From assembly GCA_964521255.1 (NCBI GenBank), contig CAZFRM010000025.1, positions 6,561-70,560 on the forward strand: DNA of 64,000 nucleotides, given 5' to 3'. A program made the position numbers and the translations under genes. The notes under the pieces are model-generated. The model searched no databases. It saw only the letters and a list, made by a program, of their open reading frames with translations, and was not told the DNA's origin. Of this stretch, positions 35,597 through 45,272 are shown piece after piece. This DNA comes from ZC4RG29 sp964521255. Lineage in GTDB: Bacteria > Bacteroidota > Bacteroidia > Cytophagales > Cyclobacteriaceae. Numbering within the stretch: the stretch's first letter is position 1; every line of letters starts with the position of its first letter.

Positions 35597-35692
35597 GGTG
35601 AAAAATTTAAATTTGGTGCATTGCCAACATTTTAATTCAAAGACCCGTAAATCAGGCAGGATTTTTGGATATTCTTTTAAAACAAATAACCT

Positions 35693-36268
35693 ATGCTAAT
35701 CAGAACATTGCTATTGTTTTCATGTGCACTCATTTTCTCTTGCTCCAAGAAAGTAACGCGCGTAACGCCTGACACACAGATCGATTTGAGTGGCCGCTGG
35801 AATGATACCGATTCCAGGATGGTTGCTGATCAGATGATCTATGATCTATTTAATTCCGAGGATTTCAAAACATACGCTAGCGATAAGGGAAGTAAACCCG
35901 TGATTATTGTTGGTTATATTAGAAATAAAACTTCCGAACATATTGATGCTGATAATTATGTAAAAAAATTAGAAGTGGTGATTCATAATTCGAGGGTAGC
36001 TGACCTGGTTGAGTCCAATGAATTCAGAGATGCCTTAAGGAAGGAGAGGGCAGAGCAACAGGATTTTGCCGATCCATCCACCGTTAAAAAATTTGGTAAA
36101 GAACTCGGGGCTGACCTGATGCTATTTGGCGACATGACTTCTGAAACAGACGTATACAATAAAAAACGAGTCGTAAATTATGTCACAACTTTATTTTTAA
36201 CTGACATTGAAACAAACCGCCGGATTTGGTATGGTCAACACGAAATCAAAAAGTTTGTAAAGAATTAA
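35693..36268 (+). CDS. LpoB-like lipoprotein, penicillin-binding protein activator family
   Basis: 191 residues with a lipoprotein signal (MLIRTLLLFSCALIFSC, lipobox FSC). The LpoB-type domain shows the family opening IDLSGRWNDTDSRMVADQMI and continues with KPVIIVGYIRNKTSEHID and LGADLMLFGDMTSETDV. In E. coli LpoB reaches from the outer membrane to activate PBP1b. It is followed 8 bp later by a COG3014-type lipoprotein, which matches a neighbourhood known in Gram-negatives (LpoB/COG3014/YcfL). I infer a role in peptidoglycan synthesis control. Confidence 0.85.
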   Translation: MLIRTLLLFSCALIFSCSKKVTRVTPDTQIDLSGRWNDTDSRMVADQMIYDLFNSEDFKTYASDKGSKPVIIVGYIRNKTSEHIDADNYVKKLEVVIHNSRVADLVESNEFRDALRKERAEQQDFADPSTVKKFGKELGADLMLFGDMTSETDVYNKKRVVNYVTTLFLTDIETNRRIWYGQHEIKKFVKN

Positions 36269-36276
36269 ACCTGTCG

Positions 36277-37680
36277 ATGTACAAGCTAATTCAATTTGCC
36301 TTTGTCATCATTCTGCTAAGTGTAGTTTCCTCCTGCGCCAATTACTACCATTCACAGCAAAATTTTAATACGGAATTTGAGAAAGGTGATTTGCGAAAAG
36401 CCTTAGAAACCTTGCAACGAAACGACAAACTTTCTAACAGCAAGAGCAGATTTATTTACTATGCTAACAATGGCTTGATTCTTTCTATCCTTGGCAAGTA
36501 TCGTGAAAGCAATGAATATTTCGAAAATGCATTTTTGTTTGGTGAAGACTATCGCATTAACTACCTGAACGAAGCAGCGTCTTATCTTACTAACCCTCTC
36601 GTTACGGTTTATCGTGGAGAAGACCATGAACATCTTATGGTGCTGTACTATAAAGCCATCAACTATCTCAAAATGAATAAGTATGAGGAGGCTCTGATAG
36701 AATGCCGCCGTCTTAACATCAGGCTTCAGCAGTTAAGTGATAAATATTCTTCTGAAAGTAAATATCAACGTGATGCTTTCTGTCATACGTTAATGGGAAT
36801 TATTTATCAGGCTTCAAAAGATTTTAATAACGCTTTCATTGCTTACCGGAATGCGTTAGAGATTTATGATAAGGATTACGCGCGTCTCTTTAATGTCAAG
36901 ACTCCCGATCAATTGAAAATTGATTTAATGAATACCGCGTACTGGTCAGGATTTCATGAAGAATTTCAACAATACCGTGAGCGGTTCGGAATGTTTGATT
37001 ATCAGCCTCAGAAATTTGTTGCAGAGCTTGTATTCTTTTGGCACAATGGGTTAAGCCCGGTGAAAGACGAATGGAGCATAAACTTTGTGATTCGTTCAAA
37101 GCCTGATAATTGGGTAGTTTTTACTAACGATGAACTGGGTTTGAGTTTTCCGTTCAGACTGGATAATGACAATGATCGTTCAAACTTATCTAAGTTGGAA
37201 ATTTATCGCGTGGCATTTCCCCGGTACAGGGAACGTGCTGTGTTTTATCAAAATGCCAAAATCATAGCGGGAGAAAAAGAATATCCACTTCAGTTGGCGG
37301 AAGATATTAACAAAATTGCTGTCCATAGTTTAAGAGAACGCATGACGCTTGAGTTCAGTAAAGGGTTGCTCCGTGCGGCCTTAAAGAAAGCGACTGAGCA
37401 TAGTATACGCAAAGAGGATGAATCGTTGGGGGCTATAATTGGTTTAATGAATGCTATCACAGAACATGCCGACACACGAAATTGGCAGACACTTCCTCAT
37501 AATATTTCGTATGGCCGGGTTCCAATGGATGAAGGTAATAACAGTGTAAGATTTGAATTGACTGAGCCTTCTGGAAATATAATTGAGCATGATTTCACCT
37601 ATACAGCACAACGGCAACAAACACTTTTTCACACCTTCTCATCGTTAGAATCTCAAGGTTTAACGGGCCGTTACTACTGA
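36277..37680 (+). CDS. COG3014-type lipoprotein with TPR-like helical repeats
   Basis: The ATG at 36277 is chosen because it starts a lipoprotein signal (MYKLIQFAFVIILLSVVSSC). The longer frame would overlap the upstream gene. This gives 467 residues. The N-terminal half has TPR-like helices (NFNTEFEKGDLRKALETLQR, KYRESNEYFENAF, LIECRRLNIRLQQL), and the C-terminal half is beta-rich (FPRYRERAVFYQNAKIIAG). It follows the LpoB-like gene by 8 bp and is surely co-transcribed. The molecular role is unknown. By context it helps the LpoB-like protein at the envelope. Confidence 0.82.
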   Translation: MYKLIQFAFVIILLSVVSSCANYYHSQQNFNTEFEKGDLRKALETLQRNDKLSNSKSRFIYYANNGLILSILGKYRESNEYFENAFLFGEDYRINYLNEAASYLTNPLVTVYRGEDHEHLMVLYYKAINYLKMNKYEEALIECRRLNIRLQQLSDKYSSESKYQRDAFCHTLMGIIYQASKDFNNAFIAYRNALEIYDKDYARLFNVKTPDQLKIDLMNTAYWSGFHEEFQQYRERFGMFDYQPQKFVAELVFFWHNGLSPVKDEWSINFVIRSKPDNWVVFTNDELGLSFPFRLDNDNDRSNLSKLEIYRVAFPRYRERAVFYQNAKIIAGEKEYPLQLAEDINKIAVHSLRERMTLEFSKGLLRAALKKATEHSIRKEDESLGAIIGLMNAITEHADTRNWQTLPHNISYGRVPMDEGNNSVRFELTEPSGNIIEHDFTYTAQRQQTLFHTFSSLESQGLTGRYY

Positions 37681-37795
37681 TATTAGGATGATATGGGTTT
37701 TTAAATTACTTTTGCTGTTTAAAATACAGATAATGAGTCGTTTATATTTTTAACGACGTTCCTTTTATTTTTGTGACTTTGAATTCCATCTAAAC

Positions 37796-38827
37796 TTGAG
37801 GAAGAGAATTACATGCCTTCTCCTTTTGTGCTGTTTAGTAAGCGGCATACCGGCAGCTTTTGCTCAATATGAAAAGGAAAAAGATGCTTCTATTCCACTG
37901 GAGCATTTCTATATCCAACGAAAAGGTACCTCCGGTCTTCGATCCCTTCTTTCAAAAGTCTACTTTGGATTCAGCACCGGCTACGGACAAACCTTTTTCA
38001 AGCACGATCTTGAAGGATACGGAATCTTTCAAAATCCCAATTCAGCGCCAAAAATATTTCCGTCGGGACAGGTAGGAGCAGGTTATTCAAATTGGTTTAA
38101 CCGTGCAACAACCGCTACCAACACAACAACACCTGGAACGTTTCTGGTGAATTCCGATACAGCATCGATTGGCTTCAAAAGTAGCTCGTGGAGTATTCCC
38201 TTTAAGCTTACCGCACATGTTGAGTTTGAGCGATATCGAATAGGAGGTGGTTATTCAGTTGAATACATGCACATCGGAGATTTCAAGCCAACCAGCTATT
38301 CCGATAACATTAATAATTTTTCACCGGAAGACCCCAGTATATTTTTGCAGAAATACTTTTTCTATTTAGGTGGCGCTGTCTACCGTTACTACGATTACCT
38401 TTTGGTAGTAGATGCCAATGTAGGAGGCTACAACCTGGGAAATAGTTTTGATAAAAGCATAATCAAGAAAGGCGCTTACCTGAATTTCGGTGTGACTATA
38501 GAAAGAGAAATGTCGGAATATTTTAAGCTCTTTGCCCGGCCGTCGTATGAATTGAAAAGTTATAAACTGAATATCCCGGAGTCATCAAGTATCACACACA
38601 AGTTCAATGCCTTTTACATCAATATCGGTGCAACGTACAGGCTCCCGGAATTAAGGCGGTGCCCTGTTAAAACTTGTCATGGACAGATTACCCATGCACA
38701 TGGTAACAGAGAGTATAGAAGCCGTATGCACCCATTCTACAAAAAACAAAATCCACATTACGGGGAGAATTACCCCACCTTACTTAAGTACAAGGGAAAA
38801 AACAAGAAGAAACTTAATCCTTATTAA
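37796..38827 (+). CDS. Outer membrane protein, probable beta-barrel, TTG start
   Basis: No ATG fits in frame, and a TTG at 37796 opens exactly at a strong signal peptide (RKRITCLLLLCCLVSGIPAAFAQ after the initiator), so TTG initiation is the best reading. The 343-residue protein has barrel-like strands (VYFGFSTGYGQTFFKHDL, YRIGGGYSVEYMHIGDF, YFFYLGGAVYRYYDYLLVVD) and a C-terminal basic tail (KYKGKNKKKLNPY). This tail includes a Cys pair (CPVKTC) and a His-rich stretch. The family was not recognised. It follows the LpoB/COG3014 genes by 115 bp on the same strand. Confidence 0.75.
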   Translation: MRKRITCLLLLCCLVSGIPAAFAQYEKEKDASIPLEHFYIQRKGTSGLRSLLSKVYFGFSTGYGQTFFKHDLEGYGIFQNPNSAPKIFPSGQVGAGYSNWFNRATTATNTTTPGTFLVNSDTASIGFKSSSWSIPFKLTAHVEFERYRIGGGYSVEYMHIGDFKPTSYSDNINNFSPEDPSIFLQKYFFYLGGAVYRYYDYLLVVDANVGGYNLGNSFDKSIIKKGAYLNFGVTIEREMSEYFKLFARPSYELKSYKLNIPESSSITHKFNAFYINIGATYRLPELRRCPVKTCHGQITHAHGNREYRSRMHPFYKKQNPHYGENYPTLLKYKGKNKKKLNPY

Positions 38828-38983
38828 GCTGAAAGTTTTCCGGCTTCACGACCTTTCGATTCAACAATTTTAAGTCTCAGAAACGAATAAGCTTTGGGCT
38901 TTTTGCTTTTAGCTTTCTGCTTTTTAATCTATCTTGCGGGGCCTTAAAAACAGGCCATTTTATATTCTTAAATCAATTGCTAG

Positions 38984-41482
38984 ATGGCAGAAGATACCGG
39001 TAGCCAAGCGCCTGGCCGACAAAGTATAATTCCAATAAACATTGAAGATGAAATGAGAGGTGCCTACATCGACTATTCGATGTCGGTCATCGTTTCCCGC
39101 GCATTACCAGATGTAAGAGATGGATTGAAGCCTGTGCATCGAAGGGTGCTATTTGGAATGCAGGAGTTGGGTGTAAACTACAACAAGCCGTATAAAAAGT
39201 CTGCCCGTATTGTAGGGGAAGTTCTGGGTAAATACCATCCGCACGGAGATGCTTCAGTATATGATACCATGGTTCGCATGGCGCAGGATTGGTCTTTGCG
39301 CTACACTTTGGTTGATGGACAGGGAAACTTTGGTTCCATTGACGGAGATTTTCCGGCAGCGATGCGTTACACCGAAGCAAGACTACGAAGGATTGCAGAA
39401 GAACTCCTTGCTGATATCAACAAAGATACGGTTGACTTTCAGCCCAACTTTGACGATTCACTGACTGAGCCTACCGTGCTGCCTGCCAAGTTGCCTAACC
39501 TGTTGGTGAATGGTTCATCCGGCATTGCCGTGGGTATGGCTACTAACATGGCTCCTCACAATCTTCGCGAGGTGGTTGATGGTATCATTTCTTATATAGA
39601 TAATAATGAGGTCACTATCGAAGATATCATGAAATATATAACAGCTCCTGATTTCCCGACAGGGGCAATAATTTATGGGATCAACGGTGTAAGAGAAGCG
39701 TATAGAACGGGTCGGGGTAAAATTATTGTCCGGGCAAAAGCTGAAATCATCACCAATGCAAATGGTCGCGATCAGATTGTGGTGACTGAAATTCCTTATA
39801 TGGTCAACAAAGCGCTGATGATAGAGAAGACAGCAGCGTTCATCAACGAAAAAAAGATTGAAGGCATAAGTGACATTCGTGATGAGTCAGATCGTGATGG
39901 TTACCGTGTTGTATATGATCTGAAGCGAGATGCCATTCCAAACATTGTTCTCAATAACTTATTCAAGTACACTCAGCTTCAAACCTCCTTTGGTGTTAAT
40001 AACGTTGCTCTCGTAAAAGGAAGGCCGCTGACACTTAACCTTAAAGACCTGATCAAACACTTTGTTGATCACCGTCATGAAGTAGTAATACGTCGTACGA
40101 AATTTGAGCTTGCAGAAGCAGAAAGACGCGCTCACATTTTGGAAGGTTACCTGATAGCGCTTGATAATCTTGACGAAGTAATTTCCCTTATTCGCAGTTC
40201 AAAAGATCCTGAGACAGCGAAGAATGGATTGATCACTCGTTTTGCATTGTCTGAAATTCAGGCGAAAGCAATTCTTGATATGCGCCTGCAACGTCTCACC
40301 GGACTTGAACGCGATAAGATTCAACAGGAATACCAGGAGGTTAAGGAGCTCATTGGAAAACTAAATGAGATACTGGCCAGCGAACCGATGCGGATGCAAA
40401 TCATCAAAGATGAGCTGACAGAAATCAAAGAACGTTACGGCGATAACAGAAGAACTGAAGTTGTTCACAATGATGATGATATCACAACCGAGGATATGAT
40501 CGCCAATGAAGATATGGTAATTACCATTTCAAACCAGGGGTATGTCAAACGAACTTTGCTTGCAGAATATCGCACACAAGGACGCGGTGGAATTGGCTCA
40601 CGTGGTGTGTCTACAAAAGTTGATGATTTCACGGAACACTTATTTATTGCGCAGGCTCACAATTCTCTTTTGATCTTTACTGATCAGGGTAAAGTATATT
40701 GGAAAAAGGCTTATGAGATTCCGGAAGGATCTAAAACTTCACAAGGCAGAGCAATACAGAACCTTATTAATATTGAGCCAGGCGACAGGGTACGAACTGT
40801 AATAAATGTAAAGTCATTGGATGATGAGCATTATATAAATAACAATTTTGTAATCCTTTGTACACAAAACGGAACCATTAAGAAAACTTCTCTTGAGGCC
40901 TATTCGAGGCCCCGTCAGGGTGGGATCACAGCGATCACCATTCACGATGGCGATAGACTTTTAAATGCCTCATTAACAAATGGTAATAATCATATTGTTA
41001 TAGCAAAATCAGAGGGTAAAGCTGTACACTTTCACGAATCAGATGTCAGACCAATGGGCCGTACTGCCGCGGGAGTTAGGGGCGTAACGTTAGATTCTGC
41101 CAATGACAAAGTTATAGGTATGGTTTGTATTACGCGCGAAGACGCTAACTTGCTGGTGGTTTCAGAAAAAGGTTTTGGTAAGCGGTCATCAATGGATGAT
41201 TACAGAATTACCAAGCGTGGCGGCAAGGGAGTTAAAACCATCAATATCACCGACAAAACTGGCAAGCTTGTTGCCATCAAGGAGGTTGGAGATGATGATG
41301 AACTGATGATTATTAACCGTTCAGGAATAACCATTCGAATTAAAGTGGGCGAGCTTCGGGTTATGGGACGGGCCACGCAAGGTGTTCGGCTCATCAAATT
41401 AAATGATGATGATCAAATATCTTCCATCGAAAAGATCCAGAAAATTGAGGAAGAAAACTCAAGTGAACATATACCATCTTAA
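38984..41482 (+). CDS. gyrA: DNA gyrase subunit A
   Basis: 832 residues. The catalytic tyrosine is Tyr129 (AAMRYTEARL). The quinolone-resistance region reads GKYHPHGDASVYDTMVRMAQ, so the position equal to E. coli Ser83 is Ala90 here and Asp87 is Asp94. The C-terminal DNA-wrapping propeller carries the GyrA-box-like QGRGGIGSRG. This identifies GyrA and not ParC. With GyrB it introduces negative supercoils. The length is normal and all catalytic parts are kept. The acidic tail (EKIQKIEEENSSEH) is typical. It has no operon partner, and the next gene starts 28 bp downstream. Confidence 0.97.
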   Translation: MAEDTGSQAPGRQSIIPINIEDEMRGAYIDYSMSVIVSRALPDVRDGLKPVHRRVLFGMQELGVNYNKPYKKSARIVGEVLGKYHPHGDASVYDTMVRMAQDWSLRYTLVDGQGNFGSIDGDFPAAMRYTEARLRRIAEELLADINKDTVDFQPNFDDSLTEPTVLPAKLPNLLVNGSSGIAVGMATNMAPHNLREVVDGIISYIDNNEVTIEDIMKYITAPDFPTGAIIYGINGVREAYRTGRGKIIVRAKAEIITNANGRDQIVVTEIPYMVNKALMIEKTAAFINEKKIEGISDIRDESDRDGYRVVYDLKRDAIPNIVLNNLFKYTQLQTSFGVNNVALVKGRPLTLNLKDLIKHFVDHRHEVVIRRTKFELAEAERRAHILEGYLIALDNLDEVISLIRSSKDPETAKNGLITRFALSEIQAKAILDMRLQRLTGLERDKIQQEYQEVKELIGKLNEILASEPMRMQIIKDELTEIKERYGDNRRTEVVHNDDDITTEDMIANEDMVITISNQGYVKRTLLAEYRTQGRGGIGSRGVSTKVDDFTEHLFIAQAHNSLLIFTDQGKVYWKKAYEIPEGSKTSQGRAIQNLINIEPGDRVRTVINVKSLDDEHYINNNFVILCTQNGTIKKTSLEAYSRPRQGGITAITIHDGDRLLNASLTNGNNHIVIAKSEGKAVHFHESDVRPMGRTAAGVRGVTLDSANDKVIGMVCITREDANLLVVSEKGFGKRSSMDDYRITKRGGKGVKTINITDKTGKLVAIKEVGDDDELMIINRSGITIRIKVGELRVMGRATQGVRLIKLNDDDQISSIEKIQKIEEENSSEHIPS

Positions 41483-41510
41483 AACTTAAACAACCTAATA
41501 TCTGACTAAA

Positions 41511-42692
41511 ATGAAACGTGCATTACTCATTCTATTACTAATACCAGCGTTGGTGTTTGGACAAAAGGCTGTAAAGCCAAATCTGAATAAGGCACTCGCC
41601 GCCTGGAAAGCAGGTAAGCTTGATGAAGCAAAGGAAATTATTGATGCTGCTACTACCTATGAAAAGACAATGGGTAATGGTGAGACGTGGTACTATCGGG
41701 GATTGATCTATGCTTCTCTTGACACCACTTCAAATGAAGCTTATAAAAGTCTGGCGCCAGATGCATTTAATGTTGCGCTCGAATCTTTTGCTAAGGCTGA
41801 TCAAATGGGAAAGCCCAACAATGAATATCACATCACCGATGCAAATGGTTTTCCTTTATTAAAAAGCCAACAGATTGCGATATGGTCAAATACATATTTA
41901 AATAATGGCGCAGGACTTTATCAGGATGATGATCTTGAAGGAGCTTTGATGAACTTTGAGAAAGTACAAAAGATATCCCCCAATGATACCACTGCCTATT
42001 TTTACTCCGGCTTTGTTGCTAACAGCCTGGAGAAGTACGACCTCGCCATCGACAATTTTAGAAAGTATATAGAAAAAGGTGGTACATCACCTGATGCATA
42101 CTCTATGATGATTAATATTTATAATGGCCCGAAAGAAGACAAGGTGAAAGGACTGGAAGTGGTACGCGAGGCGAAACAAAAATTTCCTAATCATCCTGAT
42201 TTTGGCAAAATAGAAATCGGTATTCTAATAGATCAGGGAAAAATTGAGGAGGCAAAGACAGGTCTTGAAGAAGCTATTAAGAAAGAGCCTGACAATAAAG
42301 TTCTTCACTTTTATCTGGGCTATGCCAACTCTTCATTGAATAACAGTGAAGCAGCTGTGAAAAATTATCAGGAAGCTTTACGTATTGATCCGAAATATTT
42401 TGAAGCTCAACTTTTTTTAGCAAAGGAAATGTACAAGTCGGCTGCAGTGATAAAGAAGGAAATGTCCAATCTTGGTATCAGCGCTGATGATAAGAAAAAA
42501 CGGTTTGAATTGGATAAAGTACTTGTTGAAAAATTAAAAGTGGCATTACCTTATTGGGAACAAGCAGAAAAAATTAACCCTGCTGACCAGGAAGTACTTG
42601 ACCAGTTGTATAGCATTTATGGTGATTTGGGAATGGACGCCCAGGTAAAACGTGTTGAAGGGCGATATAAAGAATTAGGAATGGATAACTAA
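41511..42692 (+). CDS. Periplasmic TPR protein downstream of gyrA
   Basis: 393 residues with a signal peptide (MKRALLILLLIPALVFGQ). TPR units occur throughout: ALAAWKAGKLDEAKEIID, ALMNFEKVQKISPNDTTAYF, YDLAIDNFRKYIEKGG, and AAVKNYQEALRIDPKYFEAQ. No catalytic motif. Only 28 bp separate it from gyrA, so it is probably read from the gyrA transcript as well. A strong terminator follows. This gyrA-TPR order is familiar in Bacteroidota, but no function is known. Confidence 0.88.
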   Translation: MKRALLILLLIPALVFGQKAVKPNLNKALAAWKAGKLDEAKEIIDAATTYEKTMGNGETWYYRGLIYASLDTTSNEAYKSLAPDAFNVALESFAKADQMGKPNNEYHITDANGFPLLKSQQIAIWSNTYLNNGAGLYQDDDLEGALMNFEKVQKISPNDTTAYFYSGFVANSLEKYDLAIDNFRKYIEKGGTSPDAYSMMINIYNGPKEDKVKGLEVVREAKQKFPNHPDFGKIEIGILIDQGKIEEAKTGLEEAIKKEPDNKVLHFYLGYANSSLNNSEAAVKNYQEALRIDPKYFEAQLFLAKEMYKSAAVIKKEMSNLGISADDKKKRFELDKVLVEKLKVALPYWEQAEKINPADQEVLDQLYSIYGDLGMDAQVKRVEGRYKELGMDN

Positions 42693-42714
42693 ACTTTGAA
42701 TAAGTTTTAAGGAT

Positions 42715-42747
42715 AATAAGGCGCCCAAAAGGCGCTTTATTTTTTTG
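42715..42747 (+). terminator. Rho-independent terminator after gyrA-TPR unit
   Basis: AATAAGGCGCC (42715-42725) pairs with GGCGCTTTATT (42731-42741) with one G-T pair and a 5-base loop, followed by T residues. It starts 23 bp after the TPR gene stop. Confidence 0.85.
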
Positions 42748-42875
42748 CCGATTACCGTTTATCAAAATTGCCTGACATAAAGTATTTTGACAATGGATTA
42801 AATTGAATTTTTTATACTTTCAAACCGGTTGATCCACTGGTCAAATATTAAAATAAAAGTGAACACAATCTTTTT

Positions 42876-44603
42876 ATGGACGTAGAAGATTCATTAAAGA
42901 CAGCAAATATTAATGGCAAAGCAAAGGCAGCGAATACCTATGACGCCATTGTGATAGGGTCGGGTATGAGCGGGGGCTGGGCCGCTAAAGAGTTGTGTGA
43001 AAAAGGATTAAAAACACTTGTTCTTGAACGCGGACGAAATGTAGAACACATAAAAGACTATCCCACTGCGACAAAAGAATTATGGGAATTCCCTCACCGG
43101 GGAAGAATGCCGGAAAGTATTGTGAAGGAGAACCCGGTAGTTAGCCGATGCTATGCCTTTGATGAGTCTACCCAACATTTTTTTGTAAAAGATAAAGAAC
43201 ATCCTTATGAACAGGTGAAACCTTTCGATTGGATACGGGGCTACCAGGTGGGAGGAAAATCACTTTTGTGGGCGCGATGGACGCAACGATGGAGTGACCT
43301 GGATTTTGAAGCAAACCTGAAAGATGGAACAGCTACAGACTGGCCCATACGTTATAAAGATATTGCGCCATGGTATTCTTATGTTGAGAAGTTTGCTGGT
43401 ATAAGTGGAAACCGCGATGGTCTTTCTCAAATTCCGGATGGAGAATTTCTCCCGCCGATGGAAATGAATTGTCTTGAGAAGCATTTCAAACAAAGTATTG
43501 AATCTAATTTCCCCGGAAGGAATCTGGTCATTTCAAGAACGGCCAACTTATCCGTACCGCATTTAGGAAGAGGCCCTTGTCAATACCGGAGTTTGTGCCA
43601 GCGAGGTTGTCCGTTCGGAGGATACTTCAGTGCAAATTCAACAACCATTCCCGCCGCGCAAGCAACAGGTAACATGACCTTGCGGCCATTCTCCGTCGTA
43701 CATTCAATTATCTACGATGAGAAAAGTCAACGGGCAACGGGTGTTCGCGTAATTGATGCGCAGACAAAGGAGTCTATGGAATATTATGCCAGAATCATTT
43801 TTGTCAATGCAGGTACATTGAATACGACATTGATTTTGCTCAATTCTACATCTTCACGATTCCCGGATGGACTTGGAAATGATAGTGGTGTAATTGGTCA
43901 CTACCTGATGGATCACAATTACCGCGGAAGAATTTTTGCGGAGCATGAAGGATTTGAAGATCAATATTATTTTGGCAGAAGACCAACCGGTACCTATCTT
44001 CCACGCTTCAGGAATTTTGGAAATGATAAGCAGGAAAATTTTATAAGGGGCTATGCATATTCTTGTGGTGCATCACGCCGGACGGGAAATGTAAAAGAAG
44101 GTGATGAGCCTATTGGTGCCGCGTTCAAGGAAAAGATCACTGAAGTTGGACCGTGGCAGATTGGAATGACCGGCATGGGTGAGTGCCTGCCTTATTTCGA
44201 TAATAAAGTAACGTTGAGTAAAGACAGGAAAGATGAATGGGGAATGCCATTGCTTGAGATTGATTGCGAGTATAAGGAAAATGAGATGAACATGTTAAAG
44301 GACTTGCTGGACACAGGCGCTGAAATGTTAGATAGCGCGGGATTTAAAAATATCCGCAAGCAGGATTCTGAACAAGCTCCAGGGTTGGGTATTCACGAAA
44401 TGGGAACGGCGCGTATGGGAAGGGATCCAAAGACATCTGCATTGAATGGAAATAATCAGATGCATGCCGTTAAAAATGTTTTCATCAGCGACGGCGCGTG
44501 TATGGCTTCGTCAGCTTGTCAAAATCCATCCATTTCCTATATGGCGTTCACAGCTCGTGCAGCTGATTATGCAGTAAATGAATTAAAGAAACAAAATTTG
44601 TAG
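42876..44603 (+). CDS. GMC-family FAD oxidoreductase
   Basis: 575 residues. The FAD-binding Rossmann motif is YDAIVIGSGMSGGWAAKELCEKG (about 24-46) with LVLERG. The middle has a Cys-rich patch (CQYRSLCQRGCPFGG). The C-terminal domain has GIHEMGTARMG and CQNPSISYMAFTARAA, where the GMC active-site His and Asn lie. Members oxidise alcohols, often sugars or polyols. There is no signal peptide of its own. The next gene, 7 bp downstream, encodes a small subunit with a twin-arginine signal. I infer that the two form a complex and that the flavoprotein is exported with its partner. The electron acceptor is probably a cytochrome c. Confidence 0.93.
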   Translation: MDVEDSLKTANINGKAKAANTYDAIVIGSGMSGGWAAKELCEKGLKTLVLERGRNVEHIKDYPTATKELWEFPHRGRMPESIVKENPVVSRCYAFDESTQHFFVKDKEHPYEQVKPFDWIRGYQVGGKSLLWARWTQRWSDLDFEANLKDGTATDWPIRYKDIAPWYSYVEKFAGISGNRDGLSQIPDGEFLPPMEMNCLEKHFKQSIESNFPGRNLVISRTANLSVPHLGRGPCQYRSLCQRGCPFGGYFSANSTTIPAAQATGNMTLRPFSVVHSIIYDEKSQRATGVRVIDAQTKESMEYYARIIFVNAGTLNTTLILLNSTSSRFPDGLGNDSGVIGHYLMDHNYRGRIFAEHEGFEDQYYFGRRPTGTYLPRFRNFGNDKQENFIRGYAYSCGASRRTGNVKEGDEPIGAAFKEKITEVGPWQIGMTGMGECLPYFDNKVTLSKDRKDEWGMPLLEIDCEYKENEMNMLKDLLDTGAEMLDSAGFKNIRKQDSEQAPGLGIHEMGTARMGRDPKTSALNGNNQMHAVKNVFISDGACMASSACQNPSISYMAFTARAADYAVNELKKQNL

Positions 44604-44610
44604 GGAAAAC

Positions 44611-45183
44611 ATGAATCGAAGAGAGGCATTATCAGCTGTGACTTTTCTGCTTGGAGGCACTGTCATCGGAGCAGAAGTTTTTCTTTCCGGATGTGGAAGA
44701 ACAAAAGATGAAGTTCTCAGCGGAACTTTATCCAATAATGATATTATGTTGTTGAATGATATTGGTGAAACGATACTTCCTGCAACAACATCATCACCTG
44801 GGGCAAAGGAGACGAATGTAGGAGCATTTATGAAAAGTATTGTTTCTGATTGTTACAATTCAGAAGAACAAAAAATTTTCCAGGACGGCCTGTTGAAACT
44901 TAATGATGCTACGCAGAAGTTATTTGGAAAGAATTTTACAGCGCTTGACGAGATGCAGAAGCATGAATTTATTCTTGGACTTGAAAAGGAATCAACCAGT
45001 TATGGATTAACAAAAGCTCCAACTGATCCCGATACGCATTACTATACCATGATCAAACAACTAACCGTTTGGGGATTTTTATCATCGGAGGGAGGAGCGA
45101 CAAAAGCTTTAAGGCATGTTGCTGTTCCGGGCCGCTATGAAGGTTGTATTACACTTCAACCGGGTGAGAAGGCCTGGGGTTAA
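44611..45183 (+). CDS. Gluconate 2-dehydrogenase subunit 3 family protein
   Basis: 190 residues. The start MNRREALSAVTFLLGGTVIGAE has a twin-arginine (NRREAL) and then LSGC, so it is a Tat signal that may end in a lipobox. The mature domain (LLNDIGETILPATTSSPGAKE, DCYNSEEQKIFQDGL) matches the small subunit of membrane gluconate or sorbitol dehydrogenases. In those enzymes this subunit escorts the flavin subunit through the Tat pore. It follows the GMC gene by 7 bp. Confidence 0.9.
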   Translation: MNRREALSAVTFLLGGTVIGAEVFLSGCGRTKDEVLSGTLSNNDIMLLNDIGETILPATTSSPGAKETNVGAFMKSIVSDCYNSEEQKIFQDGLLKLNDATQKLFGKNFTALDEMQKHEFILGLEKESTSYGLTKAPTDPDTHYYTMIKQLTVWGFLSSEGGATKALRHVAVPGRYEGCITLQPGEKAWG

Positions 45184-45272
45184 CTCATTGTTTTTCTTAT
45201 TTATAAAAAAAATCTACTTTGCATTTTAATTACGCAATGACTTTTCGTCAATAAGCCTAAACCATCAAATAA

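Noticed and set aside
35608..35615. TAAATTTG as a -7 promoter box for the LpoB-like gene
   Set aside because: It matches TAnnTTTG, but there is no -33 box and the distance to the start is about 78 bp in A/T-rich DNA, so chance is likely.
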